Shown here one piece after another: positions 8,865-17,694 of a stretch of 64,000 bases of DNA (the stretch's first letter is position 1; every line of letters starts with the position of its first letter). Made by a program: the position numbers and the translations under genes. The notes beneath the pieces are model-generated. The model was not told the origin of the DNA. It searched no databases and saw nothing but the letters and a program-made list of their open reading frames with translations. The stretch is from Oscillospiraceae bacterium (GTDB lineage Bacteria; Bacillota; Clostridia; Oscillospirales; Oscillospiraceae), in assembly GCA_017429835.1 (NCBI GenBank), contig JAFROD010000042.1:1-64000 (forward strand), given 5' to 3'.

Positions 8865-10043
8865 ATGAAAGAAATGTTTTTGCTGAAGCTGGGCGAGATC
8901 GTCCTCAAGGGCGGCAACAAGTTCCAGTTTGAAAACCGCCTGAAGACCAACGTGGCGCGCAGAATGCGCCCGTTCGGCGACTTTCGGGTCTATATCGTGC
9001 AGTCCACGGTCTATATCGAGCCCGAGAATGATTCCTGCGACCTGGAAGGCGCGTGGGACGCCTGCCATTATATTTTCGGCGTGGTGAGCCTTTGTCGCTG
9101 CCGCCCGTGCGAGAAGAACCTGGACGACATCTTCGAAAAGACGATGGCGTACCTCGGCGACGAGCTGCGCATGGCAAAGTCCTTCAAGGTTGAGTCCAAA
9201 CGCTCGGACAAGCGCTTCCCGCTGACCTCCATCGGCATTTCCCAGGAAATCGGCGGTAGGATCGCTGAAGCGGTGGAGGGGATCGAGGTCGACGTCCACC
9301 ATCCGGCGTACACGGTCTACGTGGAGGTGCGCGATCACGCGGCTTACGTCCACGGGCCCGCAGATCCCGGCGCGGGCGGTCTGCCGACCGGCGTGGGCGG
9401 CAGAGCGATGGTGCTGCTCTCGGGCGGCATTGATTCGCCGGTCGCCGGCTACATGATCGCAAAGCGCGGCGTGGAGCTCGAATGCGTGCATTTCTTCTCC
9501 TATCCCTACACCAGTGAGCTGGCGAAGGACAAGGTGCTGGAGCTGGCGCGCCTGATGACCCGTTACTGCGGCAAGATGACGGTGAACGTCGTCGGCTTTA
9601 CGGAGATTCAGGAGGCGATCCGCGACAACTGCCCGGAGGAGTTCTTCACGCTCATCATGCGTCGGTTTATGATGAAGATCGCCGAACGCATCGCGCGCGA
9701 CCACGGCTGCGGCTGCCTCGTGACGGGTGAGAATCTCGGGCAGGTCGCGTCGCAGACCATGGAGGCGATGGCGGTGACGGGCGCATGCGTCGATCTTCCC
9801 ATTTTTCAGCCGCTGATCGGCATGGACAAGGAGGAGATCGTCACACTGGCCAGAAAGATCGGCACGATGGAGACCTCCATCCTGCCGTACGAGGACTGCT
9901 GCACGGTATTTACGCCGCGGCATCCGAAGACAAAGCCGACCGTCGCGCAGGTCGATAAGGCATGCGAAAAGCTGGACTTCGACGCGCTGATCGAGCGCGC
10001 GCTCGCCAACACGGAAATGATCCGGGTACGCTACCATGGATGA
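8865..10043 (+). CDS. thiI: tRNA 4-thiouridine synthase ThiI
   Basis: ThiI adenylates U8 of tRNA and inserts sulfur; it also takes part in sulfur transfer to the thiazole of thiamine. The 392-residue protein has an N-terminal ferredoxin-like and THUMP region (about residues 1-165) and the PP-loop ATP-binding motif LLSGGIDSPVAG near residue 183. A conserved cysteine-bearing segment EDCCTVFTPRHPKTKP lies near 344. The C-terminal rhodanese domain of the E. coli enzyme is absent, the usual state in Firmicutes. The gene lies 14 bases after yifB, and its last 8 bases overlap pncC. Confidence 0.96.
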   Translation: MKEMFLLKLGEIVLKGGNKFQFENRLKTNVARRMRPFGDFRVYIVQSTVYIEPENDSCDLEGAWDACHYIFGVVSLCRCRPCEKNLDDIFEKTMAYLGDELRMAKSFKVESKRSDKRFPLTSIGISQEIGGRIAEAVEGIEVDVHHPAYTVYVEVRDHAAYVHGPADPGAGGLPTGVGGRAMVLLSGGIDSPVAGYMIAKRGVELECVHFFSYPYTSELAKDKVLELARLMTRYCGKMTVNVVGFTEIQEAIRDNCPEEFFTLIMRRFMMKIAERIARDHGCGCLVTGENLGQVASQTMEAMAVTGACVDLPIFQPLIGMDKEEIVTLARKIGTMETSILPYEDCCTVFTPRHPKTKPTVAQVDKACEKLDFDALIERALANTEMIRVRYHG

Positions 10044-10506
10044 GGCAAAAGTTGTCGTTTCCCGCCTGACCGCGCGAAACAGAACGCTCGCCACGGCGGA
10101 AAGCTGCACCGGCGGTCTGCTCGGGAAACTGATTACCGACGTGCCGGGCGCGTCCGCCGTCTACCTCGGCGGCGTGATCTCCTACGCCTACGCCGTCAAG
10201 ACCGCGCTGCTCGGCGTGGACGCGGCGCTGCTGGAAGAAAAGGGCGCGGTCTGCGAGGAGGTCGCGGTGCAGATGGCGGAGGGTGTCCGTAGCCTTCTGC
10301 ACGCGGATTTTGCGCTTGCGGCCACCGGCAACGCAGGCCCCAGAGCTGATCCGAAGAATCCAAACGTCGGAGAGATCTATATCGCCTGCGCTACAGACGA
10401 TCAAACCCTCTGCAGGCGGTTGACGCTGTGCGGCGGCAGGGAAGAAAACCGCAGGGAAACGTGCCTCGAAGCTCTGCGCCTGTTGGAGGAAGCCTGCCGT
10501 GGATAA
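10036..10506 (+). CDS. pncC: CinA C-terminal domain protein (nicotinamide mononucleotide deamidase)
   Basis: The family hydrolyses nicotinamide mononucleotide to nicotinic acid mononucleotide in pyridine nucleotide salvage. This 156-residue protein is the stand-alone CinA C-terminal domain: TLATAESCTGGLLGKLITDVPG, then FALAATGNAGPRADPKNPNVGEIYIA, with the nucleophilic region SCTGG intact. The N-terminal CinA domain (ADP-ribose pyrophosphatase) is missing, as in E. coli PncC. It overlaps thiI by 8 bases and the VanZ-like gene by 8 bases, so translation is probably coupled. Confidence 0.92.
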   Translation: MDEAKVVVSRLTARNRTLATAESCTGGLLGKLITDVPGASAVYLGGVISYAYAVKTALLGVDAALLEEKGAVCEEVAVQMAEGVRSLLHADFALAATGNAGPRADPKNPNVGEIYIACATDDQTLCRRLTLCGGREENRRETCLEALRLLEEACRG

Positions 10507-10909
10507 ACGTACCTTCCGTATTCTGATGTTCTCCCTATATCTGTTTGTCCTCTTTCGGATCACGGTGTTTCGCGACGGCTGGGCAGCGAACGGACTGTTC
10601 AGCGGGACGGTGGTATGGGTGCCGTTTCAGACGATCTTCGGCTATCTGACCAAGGGACAGATCGGCTATTTCGTTTACCTATTCGTCGGCAACCTGCTGT
10701 GGTTTGCGCCGTTCGGCTTCTATCTGCGAATGCGCGGGCTGGCAGTGTGGAAAACGATCCTTCTGACCGCCGCGCTTTCCGTGTTGATCGAGCTGCTGCA
10801 GTTCGTCTTCGGCACCGGCTGCACCGAGCTGGAAGACGTGCTGCTCAACACCGCAGGCGGCGCGCTCGGCTGCGCGCTAGCCGCCCTCTACCGAAAGCTG
10901 AAAAAATAA
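10499..10909 (+). CDS. VanZ-like membrane protein
   Basis: This 136-residue membrane protein has four predicted hydrophobic segments and VanZ-family features: an early arginine pair near FRITVF, the phrase NLLWFAPFGFYL, and ELLQFVFGTGCTELEDVLLNTAGGALG. VanZ gives low-level teicoplanin resistance in enterococci, but most family members have no known function. The start is GTG at 10499 behind TTGGAGG and overlaps the end of pncC. It is the last gene of the operon, followed directly by a bidirectional terminator. Confidence 0.88.
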   Translation: MDKRTFRILMFSLYLFVLFRITVFRDGWAANGLFSGTVVWVPFQTIFGYLTKGQIGYFVYLFVGNLLWFAPFGFYLRMRGLAVWKTILLTAALSVLIELLQFVFGTGCTELEDVLLNTAGGALGCALAALYRKLKK

Positions 10910-10938
10910 AAACCCGTCGGAGAATCCGACGGGTTTTT
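10909..10938. terminator. Bidirectional terminator between convergent genes
   Basis: A 12-bp perfect stem AAAACCCGTCGG/CCGACGGGTTTT with a five-base loop has A and T tracts on its two sides, so it can end both the VanZ-like gene (plus) and the leucine-rich-repeat gene (minus). Confidence 0.93.
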
Positions 10939-10945
10939 CATTGCG

Positions 10946-12670
10946 TCAGTTGTCAACGTAGGACGGCGCGGTCGTGGGATCGAAATTTACGATGACGCCC
11001 ATGCTGAGCAGGGCTTCGACCTTTTCGACCTTCGTTCCGAAGGCGTCTACCTGCACGAGCATGTGACACGGAGTCAGGCATTCGATGTCCTCCAGATTGT
11101 CGTTATAGTCCACGTTCACGTAGGTCAGCTCCAGCAGACCTGCCAGATGCTGCACGCTTTCGAGCTTGTTGTACGAAGCGTAGAAGCTGCTGAGCTTGCA
11201 TTCTTCCACGTTCAGCGCAGGAATCTCGGTAATCAGATTGTGGCTGACGTCGAGGTAGGAAAGCTGCGGCATATCCGCGAGCATGGCAATGCTGGTCAGC
11301 GCGTTATCCGCGAGCTCCAAACGCGTCAGCGCGGGGCAGGAGGCGACGGCGCTTGCGTCGAAAATCTTGTTCCGCGACGCGCAGAGCGAGGAAAGCTCCG
11401 GCATTTTAGCGACGATGCCAATGTCCGAAATATCGTTGTCGTCCGCGATCAGCTTTTCCATCTGAGAGCAGTTCGAAAGCGGGGCAAGAGAGGGAATATC
11501 GTTTTCAGAAATATCGAGGACACGCAGCTTGCCTGCGTACTTGAGCGATTCGAGAGACGCGACCGCGTTGCTGCGCAGATTCAACTGCCGCAGATACTTC
11601 ATGCCGTTGAGGGCGTTGATATCCGAAATGCTGTTATAGGAAAGGTCGAGATCTTCCAAATCCACCAGTGCCGAAAGGGAGCTGATGTTCGTCAGACCGC
11701 ACCCGCTCAAGCGGAGATTGCAAAGCAGGGGCAGGGCTCCGATCATTTCAATATCCTCAGGCGAAAGCATGCAGCCGGAAAGATCGAGCGTCGTCAGCTC
11801 CGGCATGGCGGCAAGGAATCCGCAGGAATCAAGCGGCGAATCGTGAATGACGAGCGTTTTCAGCTTGGTAAAGTTGACCAGATCGTCGTAGACCGATACG
11901 TCGTCCGGCAGGGTCAGCTCGGTGATCTGCCAGAGATCGTCCGTCATGACCTTGCTTGTGCGCGGGATGAAGAGCGTATCGCGGACGTAGGCTTCGAGCT
12001 CGGGGCTGGCGAAGGCGACTTCCTCAACCACGCCGACGATCGTATAATCACCCTGTGAGAGCGGGCTGACCAGTCCGTCCTCGCCGACCGTGATTGCGCT
12101 GACGTGGGTCGCGCCGGCGGACAGTGCGATCGGCGCTTCATAGGCGCCGGAAGAAGTCGAGGGATACTGCTCCGTCAGCGAAATGTAGGTGCTGCCGGCA
12201 CATTCGATCGTCAGGTCGATGTATTCATCGTATTCGCCGGATTCCGGCAGAAAGACCGGCGCGGCGGGACGCTTGCCGTCGATCTCCGCGCGCAGATTCG
12301 GCGCGGTAATGCTGTCCAGCATCTTCTGCGCGTCAAAAAGCTTATCCTGCTCGACGTAGACCGAAGACAGCTTCGTATACAGCACGGCGGACGGTCTTGC
12401 TTTGATCGCGTCGACCAGAGACCGCTCAGCCTTGGTATAGCTGCCGTTTGCGATGCAGGCGTCCGCGAGGGAAAGCACGTACTCGGGATTATCGGGGTCG
12501 AGCCGGACTGCCATTTCATAGCGGGAGACCGCTCTGCCGTATTTTCCGTCTTTCATTGCGCTTGCGCCGAGAGACGCGAAGTTTTCAGCCGTCCAGAAGA
12601 AGTAGAACAGACCGAATACCAGTCCGCCGACGATCAACAGGACAAGCATGGTAATCAGAAATTTTTTCAT
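10946..12670 (-). CDS. Membrane-anchored TPR / leucine-rich-repeat protein
   Basis: This 574-residue protein has an N-terminal membrane segment (about residues 2-24), then TPR-like helices (SAMKDGKYGRAVSRYEMAVR), then a chitobiase C-terminal-like beta domain (PVFLPESGEYDEYIDLTIE). About ten 22-residue leucine-rich repeats follow, with the internalin-like spacing LxxLDLSxNxIxDI (for example LEDLDLSYNSISDINAL). Most of it should face outside. Repeats of this kind bind proteins or glycans; the partner is unknown. The start MKKFLITM follows GGAG with 8-base spacing; an upstream in-frame ATG at 12700 is only about 3 bases from the predicted transcription start. Confidence 0.85.
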   Translation of the reverse strand: MKKFLITMLVLLIVGGLVFGLFYFFWTAENFASLGASAMKDGKYGRAVSRYEMAVRLDPDNPEYVLSLADACIANGSYTKAERSLVDAIKARPSAVLYTKLSSVYVEQDKLFDAQKMLDSITAPNLRAEIDGKRPAAPVFLPESGEYDEYIDLTIECAGSTYISLTEQYPSTSSGAYEAPIALSAGATHVSAITVGEDGLVSPLSQGDYTIVGVVEEVAFASPELEAYVRDTLFIPRTSKVMTDDLWQITELTLPDDVSVYDDLVNFTKLKTLVIHDSPLDSCGFLAAMPELTTLDLSGCMLSPEDIEMIGALPLLCNLRLSGCGLTNISSLSALVDLEDLDLSYNSISDINALNGMKYLRQLNLRSNAVASLESLKYAGKLRVLDISENDIPSLAPLSNCSQMEKLIADDNDISDIGIVAKMPELSSLCASRNKIFDASAVASCPALTRLELADNALTSIAMLADMPQLSYLDVSHNLITEIPALNVEECKLSSFYASYNKLESVQHLAGLLELTYVNVDYNDNLEDIECLTPCHMLVQVDAFGTKVEKVEALLSMGVIVNFDPTTAPSYVDN

Positions 12671-12702
12671 TTTGGATGCTCCGATCGAAATTTTCCTCAT
12701 AT

Positions 12703-12731
12703 ATTATACTTCTTCGACAGATATAAGTCAA
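12703..12731 (-). promoter_or_regulatory. Sigma-A promoter of the leucine-rich-repeat gene
   Basis: TTGACT (12731-12726) and TATAAT (12708-12703) are 17 bases apart on the minus strand, back to back with the MATE promoter. Confidence 0.88.
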
Positions 12732-12791
12732 TGAAAAATGACGAATTGCGCGGAAGGATATGTTTTCCGGTCGGAAACGGCGGAAAAGCGA

Positions 12792-12820
12792 TTGCGGCTT
12801 CGGATCGTTTATGGTATAAT
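12792..12820 (+). promoter_or_regulatory. Sigma-A promoter of the MATE gene
   Basis: TTGCGG and TATAAT are separated by 17 bases. Transcription should begin near 12827, which places the in-frame ATG at 12738 upstream of the transcript and supports the TTG start at 12852. Confidence 0.82.
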
Positions 12821-12851
12821 ACAGCAAAATCTCCCGAAAGAAGAAAACGAC

Positions 12852-14216
12852 TTGAAGCGACAAAACGACAGCCTGCTGCAAGGCCTGATCTGGAAAGGTC
12901 TGATCACCTTTGCCATGCCGATCCTGCTGGGGCAGGTATTTCAACAACTGTATAATACCGCAGACGCGTGGATCGTCGGGCACTATCTGTCGGATTCGGA
13001 ATATGCGGCGGTGACCTCGACGGGCAGCCTGATTTTTCTTTTGGTCGGCTTCTTCGGCGGCATTGCCGTGGGCGCGGGCGTCATCATTTCCCGTCATTTC
13101 GGCGCAAAGGACACGGAACGTCTGCAGATCGCCGTCCATACCACCGTGGCGTTCGGACTTGCGGCTGGTCTTCTGCTGACCGGAATTGGCGTGGGACTGA
13201 CGCCGCTGATGCTCAAACTGATGCAGACGCCGGACAACGTCTTCCCGTATTCGGCGGAATACTTCCGGTTTTACTTCCTCGGCTCGCTTGCGATCGTCAT
13301 GTACAATCTCGGCATGGGCATCCTGCGCGCCGTCGGAGACAGCAAACATCCGCTGTACTATTTGATCTTTTCGTCGCTCGTCAACATCGCGCTCGATCTC
13401 CTCTTTGTCGGCGGCTTCGGCTGGGGCGTATGGTCTGCCGCGCTTGCGACGACGATCTCACAGTTCATCAGCGTCTTCCTGTGTCTGTATCGGCTGGCGC
13501 ACTACAAGACGGACTATCAGCTCCATCCGCGCAGGATACGATTCCACCTGCCGATGCTGCGGGAGATCATCAAGTACGGCCTGCCGTCGGGCGTGCAGAA
13601 TTCGATCATCGCTTTTGCCAACGTCATCGTGCAGACGAATATCAATTCTTTTGGCGAGAACACCGTTGCGGGCTGTGGCACCTACGCGAAGCTGGAGGGC
13701 TTTGCCTTCCTGCCGATCACGTGCTTTACCATGGCGCTGACGACCTTCGTCAGTCAGAATCTCGGCGCAAGACAGTACGACCGCGTCAAAAAGGGCACGA
13801 AGCTCGGCACGGTCGGCAGCGTGCTCGCCGCGGAGCTGATCGGCGTCGCCCTGATCGTGTTTGCCAGACCGCTGATGGGGTTTTTTACGGACAACGAGGC
13901 TGCGATTGGGATCGGTATAAAACAGTCACGCGTCGAATCGCTGTTCTTCTGCATGCTGTCGTTTTCGCATTGTATCGCGGCGATCATGCGCGGCGCGGGC
14001 AAGCCGATGGTGCCGATGTTCGTCATGCTGGCGACGTGGTGCGCTATCCGCGTGGCGTATATCTCCATCATGGTGCCGATTGAGAAGGAAAGTTGGGTCA
14101 TCTTCAGCGCGTATCCGCTGACGTGGACGATCAGCAGCGTTATTTTCCTGATCTATTATTTGAAATCCGACTGGCTGCACGCCTTCGACCGCGCGGAAGC
14201 AAAGAAAACGCCTTGA
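12852..14216 (+). CDS. MATE family efflux transporter
   Basis: This 454-residue protein has about twelve membrane segments and MATE features: PILLGQVFQQLYNTADAWIVGHY near the start, then GGIAVGAGVIISRHFGAKD and the second-half copy FVSQNLGARQYDRVKKG. MATE pumps export cationic drugs or metabolites using a Na+ or H+ gradient; the substrate here cannot be read from sequence. The best start is TTG at 12852 after a weak AGAAG site, because the strong promoter ends at 12820. It is a single-gene unit, divergent from the leucine-rich-repeat gene and ending at a bidirectional terminator. Confidence 0.9.
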   Translation: MKRQNDSLLQGLIWKGLITFAMPILLGQVFQQLYNTADAWIVGHYLSDSEYAAVTSTGSLIFLLVGFFGGIAVGAGVIISRHFGAKDTERLQIAVHTTVAFGLAAGLLLTGIGVGLTPLMLKLMQTPDNVFPYSAEYFRFYFLGSLAIVMYNLGMGILRAVGDSKHPLYYLIFSSLVNIALDLLFVGGFGWGVWSAALATTISQFISVFLCLYRLAHYKTDYQLHPRRIRFHLPMLREIIKYGLPSGVQNSIIAFANVIVQTNINSFGENTVAGCGTYAKLEGFAFLPITCFTMALTTFVSQNLGARQYDRVKKGTKLGTVGSVLAAELIGVALIVFARPLMGFFTDNEAAIGIGIKQSRVESLFFCMLSFSHCIAAIMRGAGKPMVPMFVMLATWCAIRVAYISIMVPIEKESWVIFSAYPLTWTISSVIFLIYYLKSDWLHAFDRAEAKKTP

Positions 14217-14237
14217 CGACTGTCAAGGCGTTTTTTT
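14205..14237. terminator. Bidirectional terminator between MATE and oadB
   Basis: A 13-bp perfect stem AAAACGCCTTGAC/GTCAAGGCGTTTT with loop GACT and T tracts in both directions. Its first bases contain the MATE stop codon. Confidence 0.93.
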
Positions 14238-14252
14238 CTCGTAATCCTGCGA

Positions 14253-15485
14253 TCAGCCGCCGAAGACCTTGAGCAGGAAGCCGGCCGCGATTGCCGAGCC
14301 GATGACGCCTGCCACGTTCGGACCCATGGCGTGCATCAGCAGATAGTTGTTCTTGTTGAATTTTCTGCCGACGTCCTGGGACACGCGCGCCGCCATCGGA
14401 ACGGCGGAAACGCCCGCCGAGCCGATCAGCGGATTGATCTTGCCCTTGGTGAGCCAGCACATCAGCTTGCCGACCAGCAGACCGCCGACGGTGGAGAAGC
14501 CGAACGCGACGAGTCCGAGACCCACGATTTTCAGCGTATCCACAGCGAGGAAGCGGAAGCCGATCATGGTCGCGCCGACGGAGGTGCCGAGGAAGATCGT
14601 GACGATGTTCATCAGAGAATTCTGCGCCGTGTCGGAAAGACGCTCGGTCACGCCGCACTCACGGAACAGGTTGCCGAGCATCAGGCAGCCGATCAGCGGA
14701 GCGGTGGAGGGGAGCAGGAGCACGACGAAGATCGTGACGATGATCGGGAAGAGGATCTTTTCCGTCTTGGAAACTTCTCTTGCCTGCTTCATAACGATCT
14801 CGCGTTCCTTTTTCGTCGTCAACGCCTTCATAATGGGCGGCTGGATCAGCGGGATCAGCGCCATGTAGGAATAGGCGGCAACGGCGATCGCGCCTAACAG
14901 CTCGGGCGCGAGCTTGGTGGTGAGGAAGATCGCAGTCGGGCCGTCCGCGCCGCCGATGATGCCGATGGAGGCGGACTGCGCGCCGGTGAAGCCGATCTGA
15001 CTTGCGCCAAAGAAGGCGAGGAAAACGCCAAGCTGCGCGGCGGCGCCCATGATCAGAGAGGAGGGACGCGCGATCAGCGGGCCGAAGTCAGTCATCGCGC
15101 CGACGCCCATGAAGATCAGACAGGGGTAAATGCCCGCCTTGACGCCGATGTAAAGAATGTCGAGCAGACCGCCGTGCGCGAGGATCGCGCCGTAGCTGTG
15201 GTAGGCGGGATCGTTCGGATCGAGGAAGGCGTCCCACAGATCCTGGTGGAAGAGCGCGTCGGGATTTCCGGCGCTCAGCTTGCTGTAGAACCAACTGATG
15301 TTGACCAGCAGACAGCCGAAGGCGATGCCGACCAGCAGCAGCGGCTCAAACTTCTTTTTGATGCCAAGATAGAGCAGAACGCAGGCAATGACGATCATAA
15401 GAAGGTTTTGCCAGCCGCCGTCCGCCATCAGAGAAGCAAAGCCGGAGTCTGTCAGCAGCCCTTTCAAAGTACCGATAATATCCAT
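14253..15485 (-). CDS. oadB: Na+-translocating decarboxylase beta subunit
   Basis: This is the membrane subunit that decarboxylates carboxybiotin and pumps Na+ outward. It has 410 residues, many membrane segments, and the family signature IGIIGGADGPTAIFL near residue 175, whose Asp is the Na+-coupling residue in studied homologues. Conserved NKNNYLLMHAMGPNVAGVIG lies near the C-terminus. It is the last gene of the operon, 11 bases after the biotin carrier gene. Whether the complex acts on oxaloacetate, methylmalonyl-CoA or glutaconyl-CoA is not fixed by this subunit; the alpha subunit points to oxaloacetate. Confidence 0.95.
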   Translation of the reverse strand: MDIIGTLKGLLTDSGFASLMADGGWQNLLMIVIACVLLYLGIKKKFEPLLLVGIAFGCLLVNISWFYSKLSAGNPDALFHQDLWDAFLDPNDPAYHSYGAILAHGGLLDILYIGVKAGIYPCLIFMGVGAMTDFGPLIARPSSLIMGAAAQLGVFLAFFGASQIGFTGAQSASIGIIGGADGPTAIFLTTKLAPELLGAIAVAAYSYMALIPLIQPPIMKALTTKKEREIVMKQAREVSKTEKILFPIIVTIFVVLLLPSTAPLIGCLMLGNLFRECGVTERLSDTAQNSLMNIVTIFLGTSVGATMIGFRFLAVDTLKIVGLGLVAFGFSTVGGLLVGKLMCWLTKGKINPLIGSAGVSAVPMAARVSQDVGRKFNKNNYLLMHAMGPNVAGVIGSAIAAGFLLKVFGG

Positions 15486-15496
15486 GCTGCGCCTCC

Positions 15497-15892
15497 TTAC
15501 GCGAGGACAACCAGAGCTGCGCCGGTATCGACCTTGTCTCCGACCTTGCAGACGACCTGCGCGACCGTGCCGGCCTTAGGCGCGGCGATCTCGTTTTCCA
15601 TCTTCATCGCTTCGAGAATGGCGAGGGTATCGCCCGCCTTGACGCTGTCGCCCTGTTTGACCAGCAGCTTCAGTATGACGCCGGGCATGGGCGCGGGAAC
15701 GGGCTCGCCGGCGGCAAGGCTCACTGCTGCCGGAGCGGCTGCGGGAGCAGGCACGGCTGCCGGCGCTGCGGCCGGAGCAGCCGGCGCGGCGGGAGCGGGC
15801 GCATAGGCTTCGTATTCGTCCAGAAGCATGGCTTTCCCTGCTTCAACTTCAACTTCATACGTCTTTCCGTTTAAGGTAACTCTATACTTCAT
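15497..15892 (-). CDS. Biotin carrier (acetyl-CoA carboxylase-type biotin/lipoyl) protein of the decarboxylase
   Basis: This 131-residue protein has a short N-terminal beta domain (MKYRVTLNGKTYEVEVE), an Ala/Pro-rich flexible linker (about residues 31-56) and a biotinyl domain with the EAMKMEN motif whose Lys receives biotin. It ferries the carboxyl group from the alpha subunit to the beta subunit. The biotin domain is a separate polypeptide rather than being fused to the alpha subunit, as in glutaconyl-CoA and methylmalonyl-CoA decarboxylases. One base separates its gene from the gamma-subunit stop codon. Confidence 0.95.
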   Translation of the reverse strand: MKYRVTLNGKTYEVEVEAGKAMLLDEYEAYAPAPAAPAAPAAAPAAVPAPAAAPAAVSLAAGEPVPAPMPGVILKLLVKQGDSVKAGDTLAILEAMKMENEIAAPKAGTVAQVVCKVGDKVDTGAALVVLA

Positions 15893-15893
15893 C

Positions 15894-16238
15894 TTACTTG
15901 ACCTCCTTGATGGAAATGAACCGCAGCTCGTTGAGCGGCTTCTGCAGCTTGTCCGCGACGATCGCCATGATCATGGCGGCCTCCTTGTCGGGCACGTCGT
16001 AGAGCTTGACCTCGCCGGCGGTGCCGGGAGCGGTCTTCGCTTCAGCAGCGGGCGTCGGCTCTGCGGGGGTGACGACGGCAGCGGCCTTTTTTGCCTTCGC
16101 CTTGAAAATACCGCCGCTGATCAGCAGAAGCGCAAGCAGCAGACACAGACCGGTAAACACGACGGCATAGCCGAGCAAGCCGGTCAGCCCTGCTTCACCG
16201 ACCCTGAGAAACGACGCGTCTAAAATGACATGATTCAT
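15894..16238 (-). CDS. OadG-type gamma subunit of the Na+-pumping decarboxylase
   Basis: This 114-residue protein has one membrane helix (about residues 20-44), a basic Ala/Lys stretch, a Pro/Ala linker and a C-terminal soluble part (VPDKEAAMIMAIVADKLQKP). Gamma subunits of this family hold the alpha and beta subunits together at the membrane. The DKEAAMIMAIVAD segment resembles the conserved helix seen after OadG in Clostridia. It sits between the alpha and biotin-carrier genes. Similarity is diffuse, so the call rests on size, topology and position. Confidence 0.85.
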   Translation of the reverse strand: MNHVILDASFLRVGEAGLTGLLGYAVVFTGLCLLLALLLISGGIFKAKAKKAAAVVTPAEPTPAAEAKTAPGTAGEVKLYDVPDKEAAMIMAIVADKLQKPLNELRFISIKEVK

Positions 16239-16249
16239 AGCGTGCCTCC

Positions 16250-17662
16250 TCAGATCTCTTCAATGCTGTAGGTGCAGACGTTCTCTTCTGCAGCCCTGCG
16301 CTTTTCGAGGAATTCCTTTGCCTGCTTGGGGAAGCAGATGTAGCTCATGATATTTTCTTCGCTGCGCGCCAGATCGCCGAGCGCCGCCTTTGCGTCTTCA
16401 AAGTCTTTGCCGGTGCGTTTCTGATCTTCGATGCGGCAGTCGGTGGGCTCGTTGCCCGCGCCGAGGATCTTGTCCTGCAGCTCCTGGCTGACAGGCGCGG
16501 GTGCGATGCCGTATTCGCCCTTAAAGTAGTTCTTGACTTCGTTGGAGATATTCTTATAGCGTTCGCCGACGAGGACGTTCGTGACCGCCTGATTGCCGAC
16601 CATCTGCGACAGCGGCGTGACCAGCGGGGGATAGCCGAGATCCTTGCGGACGGCGGGGATCTCCTTGAGCGCTTCGTCAAACTTGTCCATCGCGTTCATG
16701 TCCTTGAGGTTGGCGATCATGTTCGAGAGCATGCCGCCGGGGACTTTGTAAACGAGCGCCTGCGAGTCGGTCGCCATCGACTTCGGGTTGATGGTGCCGG
16801 CGTCCACGTACTTCTGCTTGATCGGCTTGAAATAGTCGTTGACTTTGTTGATCACGTCCTCGCTCAACCCGGTCTCGATGCCGTACTGACCGAGCGCGTA
16901 GAACATCGTCTCGGTCGCGGGCTGAGAGGTGCCGTTGGAGAAGCAGGAGGTCGCGCAGTCGATGACGTCCACGCCTGCTTCGATCGCCTTGGTGACGGTC
17001 ATATACGCCATGCCCGTCGTGCAGTGAGTGTGCAGGATAACCGGCACGTTGCCGACCGCGGACTTGATGCCCTTGATCAGACCTTCCGCCTCATAGGGGC
17101 TCATCGTGCCTGCCATATCCTTGAGACACAGGGTCTCAAAGCCCATTTCCACAAGCTTCTTGCACATTTCGACGTACTTTTCAACGGTATGCACCGGGCT
17201 CTGCGTGTAGGAAATGCAGCCGGAAGCGATCACGTGACGGTTGTACTGCTTGGAGAATTTTCTGACGGCGGCAAGCGCGGTCTCCAGATTGCGAAAATCG
17301 TTCAGCGCGTCGAAGATACGGATGATATCGATGCCGTTCTTGATGGAAAGCTCTACGAATTTTTCCACCACGTCGTCGTGATAGTGCTTGTAACCGAGCA
17401 GGTTCTGACCGCGCAGCAGCATCTGCGTCTTGGTGTTGGGCATCGCCTTCTTGATGTTGCGCAGGCGCTCCCACGGGTCTTCGCCCAGGTAACGCAGGCA
17501 GGAGTCAAAAGTGGCGCCGCCCCAGCATTCGACGGAATAGTAACCGGCTTTGTCCATCGTGGGCAAAATGTCGGCAAAATCCGAATAGGGAAGCCGGGTG
17601 GCCATCAGAGACTGGTTGGCGTCGCGCAGGACAGTCTCGGTGATCATAACTTTTCTTGCCAT
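16250..17662 (-). CDS. oadA: Oxaloacetate decarboxylase alpha subunit (carboxyltransferase)
   Basis: This 470-residue enzyme has the conserved biotin-dependent carboxyltransferase motifs: TVLRDANQSLMATR near the start, YKHYHDDVV, a metal-site HTHCTTGMA, and ALVYKVPGGMLSNM. It moves CO2 from oxaloacetate (or a related keto acid) to biotin. It lacks the C-terminal biotin domain of Klebsiella OadA because a separate biotin carrier is encoded downstream; pyruvate carboxylase subunit B is the main alternative, made less likely by the OadG and OadB genes. A good AAAGGAG site precedes the ATG. The gene starts 32 bases after the kinase-like gene, with no promoter between that I can see. Confidence 0.9.
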   Translation of the reverse strand: MARKVMITETVLRDANQSLMATRLPYSDFADILPTMDKAGYYSVECWGGATFDSCLRYLGEDPWERLRNIKKAMPNTKTQMLLRGQNLLGYKHYHDDVVEKFVELSIKNGIDIIRIFDALNDFRNLETALAAVRKFSKQYNRHVIASGCISYTQSPVHTVEKYVEMCKKLVEMGFETLCLKDMAGTMSPYEAEGLIKGIKSAVGNVPVILHTHCTTGMAYMTVTKAIEAGVDVIDCATSCFSNGTSQPATETMFYALGQYGIETGLSEDVINKVNDYFKPIKQKYVDAGTINPKSMATDSQALVYKVPGGMLSNMIANLKDMNAMDKFDEALKEIPAVRKDLGYPPLVTPLSQMVGNQAVTNVLVGERYKNISNEVKNYFKGEYGIAPAPVSQELQDKILGAGNEPTDCRIEDQKRTGKDFEDAKAALGDLARSEENIMSYICFPKQAKEFLEKRRAAEENVCTYSIEEI

Positions 17663-17694
17663 ATATCAATATCTCCTTTGATATTTTTGAAAAA

